DNA of 64,000 bases from Margaritispora aquatica (lineage: Eukaryota > Ascomycota > Leotiomycetes > Helotiales > Discinellaceae). The translations under genes were made by a program, and so were the position numbers. A model generated the notes under the pieces. The model was not told the DNA's origin and did not search any database. It was given only the letters and a program-made list of their open reading frames with translations. The stretch spans positions 294,658-358,657 of the forward strand of contig VJWN01000015.1 of the NCBI GenBank assembly GCA_007644065.1. Reading direction: 5' to 3'. Below are positions 11,701 through 21,886 of this stretch, piece after piece; within the stretch, counting starts at the first letter, position 1, and every line of letters starts with the position of its first letter.

Positions 11701-12274
11701 CATCGTTGAGCTGAGTGATGAAGTAGCAGTAGCCCAACAGATGGGCCGTCTTATTCAAGGACAACTAGAAGACGTTGTGGGGTTTATCTACAGCAACATC
11801 TTAATCAATATCTTGCAGACACTGCAGGGACTACCCCGATCACAGCTAGACAAGTTCGTCCTTGTCGTAGTTGACATCCCGATAATATCGACGCTTCCTT
11901 GGAAGAATGGCTCGCAGTCTGGGATACGGAAACTAGCTGCATGGGCGATCTGCCCTCGAAACCTTGCGTGGCCCCACTCGTCTCTGAAAGTTGCTCGGGA
12001 GAGTCTAAATGGCACTCTCGTTCTGGCTAGATCATCGGGAGGGATGCCGCTACAAGCTGTGGCGTACTTGACAATAACGCACGCGCAGTGTGGAAGCTAC
12101 TTGCTGGTTGCTGATGAAGAGGGTTTGATTGAGATTGATTTCGTGACCTTGAAAAGGAGCGATATCATGGTTACGACGAATGGTGAGTTTCCACATGACT
12201 CGATGAGTGGACGTGTGGATTTCGAAGATGAGACCATTGAAAGCATGCCTGGTACTTCAGATTCCAAGAATTAA
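8768..12274 (+). pseudogene. HET-domain protein pseudogene with five in-frame stops
   Basis: One continuous forward frame of about 1170 codons runs from ATG 8768 to TAA 12272-12274, broken by TAA at 8879 and TAG at 9515, 11069, 11354 and 11531, with no net frameshift. The heterokaryon-incompatibility (HET) domain is plain: YKAISYVWGK near 10475, then VWLDAISINQQDPRD and QVAVMGDIYSKAD, and WQRAWSFQEWALA near 10915. The C-terminal part also reads like long fungal HET proteins (FEADLIYY, then ASMYNITYVYDKHDS). Around 11354 the residues YY-stop-A stand where YCW-A would fit, i.e. TGC to TAC and TGG to TAG, both G-to-A changes at TpG, as RIP makes. The 11340-11600 part is visibly richer in TA than the rest. 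HET proteins trigger cell death on contact between incompatible strains; this copy cannot make a full-length product. The first TAA might instead fall in an unrecognised intron. Confidence 0.8.
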
Positions 12275-14797
12275 ATAACGATCAAACTGGTTCCTTTTTG
12301 TCTCCTTGAAATGTCTTTTTTTTCTTGGAGAGGAGCCGTGATCGTGTCGATGAAGTCGGGCTCTAGCTGGTCTCGCCTTGAGTGTGCTCAACAAAAGTCA
12401 GTTGGACGCAAGAACTTTGGACATAAGCCCCAAACTTCCTTCCCCCTAAATAAATGGAATGGACTTTTATATTGTCGGGATTGGTAGATACAATGGCTAT
12501 AACTCCTAAGAAGGTCTTCCCAGCAGTTCTACTTAAGTGAGAGCAGTTTAGGACTTTGATATTCCATCTTTCAGACTTCGGGTACAGAATACAAGAGCAT
12601 TGTCAATCTTTACATTTATTAAGGGTCAGTATCAGACAATGCTACGGCAGCCGATCACAGAGAGTATTGCCCTTCAGATATAATAATGGCATCGATGATA
12701 CTTGGAACGAATTACAATGGAAACATAAATATCATCTCCGTTTCTTAACTAAGAGTAGAATTTAGTAGAGCAAAGAAATAAAGAGAATTAAAGTAACGTG
12801 GAATATACGGTATTGTCTGAAAAAGAGATTAGAAACAGCCTAGTAGTCGAGTTAGGAAGGAGGAATTCAGGTTATAAACAGAGTGAGGAAGAGGGTTTAT
12901 AGAAAACAGTAGCAAATCTCTCTCCTTAAATAAAACCTTTATACTCTACCGCCGTAGGCGACTACCTATAACTTAACGTAGATCTATTTTTATAAGGGTC
13001 TAGTTTGGGATCCTTAGGAGATTATTTGGGCTCCCTAAGGATTATCGCTAAAACTTAACAAAAATAAAATAAAAAGGCCCTAGTCTATATCTAGCCTAAT
13101 TGGAGATTAAATACGTAAGCGAGTAGTGGGTACTGTTTAGGGGCTGCTTAGGGATAGCGTAGGTTGGTTAGGCTGTTTAGATAAGCTAGGTAAGGAGAAG
13201 GTAAGCTGAGGGCGATTAGCGCCTAAATAGGAGCGGCGAGCTTACTAGCCGACCTTGGGACGAAGAAAAGAAAAGTTGTGTTCAACTACCATCATGACTG
13301 GCCCGTAGGGCTTGCTTTGCATCAACTAATATCATCTCGTCAGTTCGACACCAAAGTAAATGAACAAAATGAATACCAATCAGTGTCCCCAATCTTTGAA
13401 CAATTGACTCAACAGCTGCTCTTTTCCATGTAGAATTTATTGTCTTGTTGTTAGGGTTTCTAGACGAAATTGAAAATCGGGAAAATTTGGAAGAGAAGCA
13501 TCAAGACAAAAGTGAGTGACGGTCGGGCAACAGAGCGAGGAGCCAGTATGTACTCCAATGCTTACCCTTCTTTGGGGGTACTGAGGATCGCAGGAAACCG
13601 GCAGACATCAATTAGATTGCGCGAAAATAGAGATCTAACTAGGGTACGGATTAGAACTATCTAGAAATTGGTCTTTAGTTGTAGAGAAAGGGTTCACCGC
13701 AACAGAGAGTTTATATTCTTAGCAATTGATAATCAGCAACGACATCTATCACAATGTCCTAAGAATTGGTCGACTCTGATCTTGGGGGAGCTCGCGTCTC
13801 TCATGTGTAGGTTGGTCGGTCGGTTGGTCGGTCAGTCGTCCGACCGCTTTGTGTCCTGGTCGGAGGGCACCAGACAACATAACAGTAGATGTCTAGGGGC
13901 ATCCTAGATTGTAATAACAAGCTCCCCTCAGCTTGAGAGTAGAATGCTGGAGAAGGCTCATACTCTGGCCTGGACACCACAAAATAAGACTGTAAAGCAG
14001 GAGTCGGACGGCTGTATAACTTCGGATTTGCAGGTTGAAAGGAGCCGAGCATTATTCAAAGTATGAGCTTCTGCTGAATGGATGTCTGGGCCAGCTCTCC
14101 ATTTGATAATTGAAGCGTGGGACAAACGGGCAGATGTATGAGGCCTTAGAGTACGGACGTAGGAAAGCTGTGGAAGTAATTCAATTGAATGAGGCACGTT
14201 GAAACACCAGGGTATTTCAAACTGCGGTTGTCCATCTGAAGTAATGGCAACATCGGGGTTGTTTCTCTGGTGTGGGTCAAATGGAGAGTGCATTTAAGCT
14301 CACTATGATCTCGTAGGACGCGTGTTACCTAGCCGAAGCAAAGAATACCTCGATAATATTTGTTTAAGAACATTTGGCCCGGAAAAGGTATTCGTACCTA
14401 AATGGCGAACGACATCCACCGACTTCCAAGTCCTAGTTGATTATGATTTGCTTAGGTAGGAATTGGGTCAGAGGTGTGTTAATGAAGGAGGGGCATTGAC
14501 CAAACTTGGGACATATGCTTGAGGAGTGGACTCTGCCTGCACGACAATCCATTCGTGAACCTGGTTCTGTGGACAATCGTTCTTGTCTTGAGCACCAGGA
14601 TTTCTAGGTTTATTTCGTGCTTTACCAAAATTGAAATTCTTTCCACTGTCAACATCTTAGTGCCAACTTTGGCTACAAGGACTTTTAAATAAATTTGATC
14701 AATAGAGGCAGTAGCACAACTCAACATTAGAACAAAATAAAATGTAAGAAATTTGTCATCCGAAGACGTTGAGAAAGTGAACTAAGCGGTGAGAAGA
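12275..14797. other. Gene-free region with a RIP-like relic
   Basis: No coding model is supported. The part at about 12770-13270 differs from its flanks: it is full of TAG, CTA and TTA, poor in CA and TG, and has no open frame. This suggests an old repeat fragment decayed by RIP. A run of GGTC/GGTT units lies at 13810-13845. The remaining sequence looks like ordinary spacer. Confidence 0.45.
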
Positions 14798-15721
14798 ATG
14801 CGTTCTTCTGCAAATGAGACAGGCTCGAGGCAAGACCAGAAGAAAACGAGTATACCATTGAGACCTAGAGCTCAGTCGCCTCCTATCGATCGCACTCGAA
14901 ATACGAGGGGATTGAGCCCCGATGGCGAAGGCGTTGGTCGGCTGGCAAATGAGCTGAGAAATCCCGCAGAAATTCCAAGTCGTGAGGCAAACTTACCTGT
15001 TAGAAAGGGTGGGCCAAACACTTCTCTCACAAGTATTTTGCATGCATGTGGGATTTTCGCCTTGGATAAGGAGATCCACCAACACCATGCGTTGGAGGAA
15101 GAAGTGAAAAGGCTTGCACTTAACAGTGCAGATAAGCTTTCCGAGAAGTATCGCGATATCGTGGAGGTCGAGGGAGAAAGACCTGTATGTCAAACTATAC
15201 TAGGGCCTAGTTTAACGCCAAAGAAAACCTCGGCTGCCGAGCCATTAGTTGTAGGAGTGTTGGCTTCTACTGTATTGCATGGTAGCTGTGTGAGAGCAGC
15301 CTTGAAAACAACTGGTATGGAAACCGAGTTCGCTTAATCGCCTCGATGTTCTAACGAAGATACAGACGCCCATGCTCCCTCGACAATAGATAGTGGTTAT
15401 GCCCGGGTATTGACTGCCGCTGTTGCACGCCAGAAAGTGCAATTGATATCGCAGCGAAGGAAAAGACTTGTCTCTCGGGCTCGGGCTCTCAATATAGCAA
15501 ATAAAGAGTCATTTAAGGTGAGAAATCTGAGGCAGAGACAAGGCTGTATAGGTCCTCTTCGACCTATGCCAAGGTCAGTGTCGGCAATACAAACGATCCC
15601 ATATGGAAGGAGAAGTGTACGATATAGTAGCCCAATGCTAAGCAGAAGCATCATGGAAAGATGGAAGCTCCTTCGCCAGATTGGAGCATCAACGAGATGG
15701 AAGCAATGGCAAGAGAAATAA
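14798..15721 (+). CDS. Hypothetical basic protein, two exons
   Basis: Exons are 14798-15314 and 15366-15721 (290 residues). The 51-base intron has a GTATGG donor, a TTCTAAC branch 12-18 bases before the acceptor and an ACAG acceptor; it removes an in-frame TAA that would otherwise look like a premature stop. The ATG at 14798 is the first in frame. The protein is polar in its first 70 residues, then has a possible helical region (HALEEEVKRLALN) and a very basic C-terminal half (SQRRKRLVSRARALN; LRQRQGCIGPLRP). No domain, signal peptide or membrane segment is recognised. Nuclear or nucleic-acid binding is possible from charge alone. Confidence 0.55.
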
Positions 15722-16053
15722 AATCGTATTCAACTGTTGACTAGCCACCCCTCTTGTTAGTTCTTAAGGCAATCATGTCTCCTTGTGGCATGCTGCTCGA
15801 TCGAAGTTCTTCTTCAAATGTCTGTGATGTATGTGATTGTCTTTCGAACGCCATTTCTCGACCAAATATCAGAATCGTGACAATCGAGTTGAAGAATCGA
15901 ACAGAAGTTGATGTTGTCGTTATGATATGAGAAGAGACTGCATTCTTGAGGATGGGAGGGAGACGATTCCTAGGATACCTTAAGGTACCTCAGGTAGTGG
16001 GTATATAGTCACATGACCATCTCCTGGAACGGAACCTGGAAATGGAAGGAACC

Positions 16054-16110
16054 AGGGGGGGGAAGGAGAAGGAGAAGGGGAAGGAGAAGGGGAAGGGGAA
16101 GGGGAGGAAA
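16054..16110. repeat. Polypurine tract (GGAGAA / GGGGAA units)
   Basis: Nearly 57 consecutive purines on the forward strand, built from GGAGAAGG and GGGAAGG units. Frames through it on either strand give only Gly/Arg or Pro/Phe/Ser repeats, so it is not coding. Such mirror-like tracts can form triplex DNA. Confidence 0.75.
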
Positions 16111-16640
16111 TAACCATGACCTGCCCTTTTGTAGACGTGCAACAAAAAAGGGATTGAGTTTTGCTGATTGGTTGTGGGAACAGTCGATGCTCTGGGGTCG
16201 GGGTCGAGTATATCAGGTGACTTAAACTGGATGCGACTTTTCCTATCGATGTGCAACGAACTTCAAATTCAAAAGTACTAGGTGCTAATTCCCTTAATTG
16301 GTTGTTAAACTTAGGCAGGATGATGGAAATGGAACTGGTCAGCAATCATGTGACTTAGCATTGAATAAAGGTACCTTACCATAAGCTATGACTACCTGGT
16401 ATATTTCCATTCAGCCTGGAGTTTGTTTGTTTGTTTATATTTGTATTCGTAGAATAAAACCTCGGGAAATAAAAGCCCAAAGTACTTAAGGCACTAGTAT
16501 ATATAGTATCAATCATATTTATACAAGTATTACCATATCAACGGTGCTCACCTCAGAAGGGAAATTACTATAAGGTAGCTATTTGAGGTAAGGTACATTA
16601 TATCTATCTACTTTACATCCAATGTTTGTAAGACCATACA

Positions 16641-16775
16641 TAGGTACATAGGTACATAGGTACCTTTTGTTAGGTTAGGTACTTAATACTTAATTATTGC
16701 CTTCATATGATCAAGCCTGCTTAACCAATAAGGTAAAGGTAAGTAAGGTAAGTAAGGTAAGTAAGGCAAGGTAAA
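16641..16775. repeat. TAGGTACA and GGTAAGTAA short tandem repeats
   Basis: Three copies of a TAGGTACA unit lie at 16641-16664, and a GTAAGTAAG array at about 16730-16775. The second array is a string of perfect splice-donor words without any exon nearby. Confidence 0.7.
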
Positions 16776-17155
16776 ATACCCCACTGTCTCACCTTTTTCT
16801 CGCTGTACCTGCATGTCTCGTAAGACTCCCTTACCTTAGGCTTGTTATTATTGATATTTCCTTACTATGAAGCCAAAGGTACCTATTTTCCCGAACTTAC
16901 AACTTTTCAGCTTGTACAGAGTTAGTGGGAAAATGTTCTCACCAATGCGATCGGATATCAAGATCAAGCGCTGTTGCTATTGCCGTCGCTATAGCTAGGT
17001 AAATACGAGGTTAGAATTACAGGGTGTTGGTCCCTGGACAGGGCTCACGATAGCGTACGGCGCAGTACCTCATCTCGCTCATGCAGCAGCGCATCAACCA
17101 AAATGATTCCATTTCAGTCCAACTCTCCCTCTTTTTTCTCCCTCACCATGCGATC

Positions 17156-19673
17156 ATGGCGAAGGAGCACAACGATCAGAGAGGCCGAGTCCTCCTCGAA
17201 ACAATAGACGGCGAAGGCAAAGTCTCCCTCGACTACCAAGACTTGGATGAGGATCAGCTAGCCATCGCACTCGATCTCGACCTGGATCAAGAACCCCCGC
17301 CATACCACGACGATTCGAATGATGCAAGCTCGCGACTTTTGCCTACCTATGAGGATGTCGAAGCCGCAGACAATAACAAGAGGAGCTGGATATGGACAGC
17401 GATCGTGAGCTTCGTTACAGTTGTTGTGTGCTTCGGCATCATCTTCGCAGTCCTATACTACTGCCTCAGTAACGTTGAAACAACTCCCTGGAGTCCCCCA
17501 AAACCCACCGATGTGTTCAATACTCCACCAGCACCAGCGCCAACATCTAGGCCCAACCAGGAACCGAAGATACCTAGCCTCAACATCGTGGACAATATCG
17601 CCAGCATTGATTTCAACAAGCACTTGGAAGACTTTACACCCGAATGCCAGGCAGCATGGAAGGCCCTCACGTCTCTCCCATGCGACGACGCAGTCGGAAT
17701 GATGGACTGGGACTGGGGTATCCTGCAAATGAATCAACCTCAATTCGCAGATCATATAACCGGCATGTGCGACCAGACATGTCACTCTGCTCTTGTCGCT
17801 GTCAAAGCCTCACTCGATACAGCATGCGGTGACCAGCAAGTAAAGGAAAAAATTTACAAGTACTTGCATAAAGAGAGGAGTCCCCCTGAAATTGTGCAGC
17901 TATTGCTCAATCGTATACAACATATGTGTCGTCAGGGTGGGATGTGCGTTGTGGAATTGCAATCAAAATTCCACATTATGGACGGTGTGAAGGCCAATGG
18001 CTTGGGGGTTGGGAGAGGCTTGGAGGCGTTTATGAACGCAACACGGTATCCGCGCATCATTGGTCCAGACGGACCAGTAGGGTCGCTACATCACGATCTA
18101 ACCCAAAGATTTGGGCCCGAAGATGGGAGCACGACATGTAGTCCGTGTACGCTTGCATGGTTCAAGAACTCTCTCCGGAAATGGGACAGCGAAGAGGCGA
18201 GGTTAGTTGATCTACCAAATCTCCCGCATTTCCTGCGCATCTGGCAAACTGCAGGACGAAGGTGTGCAGATGGGAAGCGAGGCTCATTCAGAGTCATCTA
18301 CGACCAAGCCGTAGATTTCTACCGTGAAGCTGGACACTTACAGGAAGGGTGGGAGAAAGAGCCATCCTTCGACCTACGCTATATCCTCAACAACAGTCCC
18401 TCTGCAGCCAACTCTCCGTTCAACGCCGCAAACGCCGTGACAGCTGCCCTGCAGCAGCATCTAAAAGATATTTCGCGTCTCCCTCCCTCCTCAGAAGTGA
18501 TACATCATAGAAATCTCGTAACCGAATACACCAACAGCGTCGATGTGTTCCTCTCCGCCGGCCTGCGCCTCCCTATAAATTGCTACCCGTTCTTGTCTGC
18601 TGCCACACTGCAGGCTTCTATCTTTGCTCTGGAGGAAGACCGCTACACTCATGAGCTAGCCAGGGAAGCATGTCACCGCGACTGTCATGATGCCATCTAC
18701 GATATGCAGCGACAAGTTCTCGCCGCTGGCCCTGCGCCGCAAACAAATGAAACTCCCAACCACCTATCCGATGCCTTCGACGCTATTCTCGCCGAGAAGA
18801 ACTGGTCGTTAGCCACTTTCTTCGGCGCAAATGGCACACTGAATCAGTATGCCGAAGCATGCGGTGCAGCGGGATATTGGCACAGAGCTGCTGCTCCATG
18901 CGAGGCGACATATAAAAAATTCGGCGTCCTCGAAGCCGCGATGACGGAGACGAGCGTGGGTGCCAGCGAAGTCATCGCAGTGATAAAGGCAGAGCTAGAG
19001 AAGTTACCCGAGATGCCAGCAGATCTTAAGGGATGGCGGACCCCGAGACTGAAGTATCTGACAGAGGCAGAGGAGCAGTTGGATCGAAGGGCAGAAGAGT
19101 GGAGGGCGCAGATGGATGATGGGGTTTGTCAAACGTGTATGTTCAGGGCGATTTGGTTTAAGATGCCGGAGAAGATGAAGGTCGTTGACAGGAGATTGGC
19201 GGAGGAGTCTTCTTCTGCATCAAGCTCAAATGCAACATCTAATTCTACCACTAATAATCACCCAAGCGAAGGAACCCCTTCAAGCGATAAGGACGAGATC
19301 CGCGCCTACACCGACACCAAATCCGAGGTCGAAATCGAAACTCCCAATGCGAAGATTAGCGAGGATGAGAGAAACGAAGCGTTGAAGTGGATGATGGCCG
19401 TGATGGACATGCAAGAGACGTGTACTACGCATGAGGGACAGCATTACCCTATTGCAGTGTTTGGCCGATTTGTGCAGGCGTGGACTGAGTGAGTTTTTCC
19501 TCTTTCTGTTTTGCGTGGTAGATACGATGTAGTTGGATCTGAGGAACTGACTTCATATTAGGGTTTATGGGTCGCAACTAGCTACGGGTGCAGGTGTGGC
19601 GGTGAGTGCAGATTATGGACATGGTGATGGAGCGAAAGTCGAAGCGAAAAGGGAAGAGAAGGTTGCAGCTTGA
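17156..19673 (+). CDS. Large type II single-pass membrane protein with PY motifs
   Basis: Exons are 17156-19488 and 19562-19673 (814 residues); the intron has GTGAGT, a CTGAC branch and a TTAG acceptor, and the second exon adds 37 residues ending AKREEKVAA. I prefer the ATG at 17156 to the in-frame ATG at 17081 because the latter adds a peptide with no clear role. Residues 1-76 are acidic and contain two PY-like motifs, PPPY (47-50) and LPTY (62-65), of the kind bound by Rsp5-family ubiquitin ligases. One membrane helix follows (about 79-103). The large C-terminal part has many cysteine pairs (PCDD, MCDQTC, CSPC, CHRDC, CQTC) and several N-x-S/T sites, which suits a lumenal or extracellular domain. 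No named family is recognised. Vacuolar sorting by ubiquitylation is an inference from the PY motifs. Confidence 0.8.
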
Positions 19674-20040
19674 CGTGCCTGCTGACTTAGCTAAGTAGTA
19701 AGTACATTGTGTAACAATGGAGGTAGGTTGGGACTTCAAGATTTTTGATCTAGCGTATGCCCTAAGCGAGCGAGTGTGAGATACCCCTTAATGTGCGAAT
19801 GTATGTAACTTATTTACGATACCAATGCAAGTCTTGCATCTATATCTTGAATTCATATCCACTGCTCTGATAGAATTCTTGGGGGCTTTTCTTTTCTGTC
19901 ATTCATTCATTCATAAATACATACATACTTAGTGATATTTTTTGCGTCAGCTTCAAAAAGCAAAGGACATATATGTACAGAGTACCTTTTAAAATTACAC
20001 CCAAGCGAGCGATGGAGTAAGCAACATCACCTTTCACCCC
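19674..20040. other. Convergent 3' spacer
   Basis: Short spacer between convergent genes, containing ATTCATTCATTCATAAATACATACATAC simple sequence near 19900-19925 and no gene. Confidence 0.5.
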
Positions 20041-21886
20041 TCACACCACCCTCCCCAATCCCAACCGCCGAGCTTTCTCCCGCTCCTCGTCCCCCGGCCC
20101 ACCGAGATGCCATTTCTGGCTCCAGTTCTGCGTCACCGTGATCCCGCTCCCTCTTCCATCCGCTCCACTTCCCAATCCCCTTCCGTCCCCCTTCTCCCTC
20201 TCTCCCCCACCAAACCCAACACCCACGCCCACGCCCGCACCAACCAGCTCCGCCTCACTCCCACTCCCGCGACTCTCCACGCCGCCGTCGTTCGTCCGCG
20301 CGTCAAAGCCAAAGCTACCATGGTGCGGAGGCGTGTATGGCGATCCTCTGCTGTCGTGGTCACGGTGATGGTGGTGCTCCAGGTCGTCGAGAGCTAGCGA
20401 CTCGATCCGCGCTTTGGATTTTAGCCGCGAGTGTGAGAGTGATTGTGGGGTCGTGTTGTTGGTGTAAGATGTTGAGGTCGTGGGGTACGTGGGGTTGCTG
20501 CGGGAGGCTTCGACACGGCCCCGGATGAAGATCGCGAAGGAGGGGAGGCAGCCTACTATTATTGCTGCGGTGGTGTTGGTTAGCTTTGGTGATCAGGCTG
20601 TTATGTTTGGGAACATGAGATGAGGAGGAGGAGGGGGTGGAGGGGGTGTTGAGTTGATGCTTTCAGTATTCCACGCCGACGTCCCAAGTGAAAGAAGCAT
20701 AATATCGCAGGGCAGCGAAGCGAAGCGAGGCAAGGTGCTCCGAAAAAGGAGGGAAACGAGAAACGAAAAGGGGAACGAACCAACAGCACCCTCGATAGCA
20801 GCCCATAGAATCAACCACGATGAATTCACTTGTCCGTGACTCGTCCCCGAGTCTAGGGACACGACGCGCACGATGGCGAAGATCATCGTTATGATTCCGA
20901 CTATGAAGACGAGGCCGACGCTGAGTTTTTGTGCGGTCGAGATCTGGAGGTCGTAGAGTACGCGGATGGGGACGGCCATGACTGTGGGAGATGTTAGTTG
21001 TGGGGTGGATAGTAGGAAGGAGGAGGAAGTGGGGAGTGGCGAGGACTTACTCATCAGATCTGTGATTAAGTCCACCGCGAGACTATACCACAGACTTGCG
21101 GCTTTCGCGACTGCGTCTTGAGGCGTCGAACAAAGTCCTGCGATCATTAGCACCGCACATTAAACCACCACGAAGCCAAGATATCGAGCAGAGAACCGAA
21201 GGTGCAAAGCGGAAAATACACACCAACATTAAACCACGCATGCATACTACTACAGCTCGTAAACTGACTAACCAAACACCCCACAAAGCTCAACCCGGTG
21301 AAGCCCACCACCCCCCACCACACCCTCTCATACGTGGGCAAACCCTTCGTCAGCTTCTGGAACATGAGCAGCAGACTAAACTTGACGGCCCACAGCGTGC
21401 CCCAGAAGAAAATCTGCACGGCGAAGAACTCCTTCAGCATCGTCTTGATGTCCGCCATCATGGTTGCGTACGGTGGCGCGAGACCGGATTGGATCGCGAT
21501 GGCGCGCGTGAGGACCGGGAGGATCGAGAGGTACAAGGACGTCATGATCGCGAAGAACGTCAGTGCTAGGTAGATGGCGAGGTCTTCGGGTGCGTAGGGG
21601 AAGGTTCGCGTCTTGTAGATGCGAGCTAGCGTGCGGAGGAGGACGAAGATGGTGGAGATGGTGAGGGAGGCTATTAAGACTTTCTGGGTGGTTTGTTAGT
21701 GAGTGAATGGAGCTGATACGGGTTGAATTGAGCTGAGTTGAAGTGAGGAGAGGAGAGGAGAGGAGGAGTAAGGGAATTTGAAGTGGTGAATTGGCTCTGA
21801 GAGAACGAATCGAAAATGGCTGATTTGGAAGGCAGAGAGAAGTGACTTACGACATTCGTCGACTCTGGAATATCCTGCGACACCAT
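20041..21886 (-). CDS. Fungal rhodopsin-fold (SAT4/PTH11-like) seven-TM membrane protein
   Basis: Five exons on the minus strand: 21886-21851, 21683-21224, 21137-21051, 20981-20781 and 20564-20041; together 435 residues, exactly in frame. All introns are GT-AG (167, 86, 69 and 216 nt). Hydrophobic helices alternate with short loops. The sequence around the exon 3/4 join, SLAVDLITDLM then IMAVPIRVLYDLQ, followed by QKLSVGLVFIVGI, is the hallmark of the large fungal rhodopsin-like membrane family that includes SAT4 and the non-CFEM PTH11-like receptors. The C-terminal 170 residues are a hydrophilic tail with a four-His run and a Gly-rich stretch, probably cytoplasmic. No N-terminal CFEM cysteine domain is present. 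Ligand and function are unknown. Retention of the 216-nt intron would give a different short C-terminus. Confidence 0.85.

Larger units (their letters stand above)
15722..17155. other. Intergenic region with simple repeats
   Basis: No gene supported. It carries several microsatellite-like tracts, listed separately, and many AGGTAC/GGTACC words. The last 100 bases before the next gene are the likely promoter and leader. Confidence 0.5.

Noticed and set aside
15315..15365. In-frame TAA in the gene at 14798-15721 looked like another RIP stop
   Set aside because: The stop lies in a 51-nt stretch with GTATGG donor, TTCTAAC branch and ACAG acceptor and correct phase, so it is an intron.
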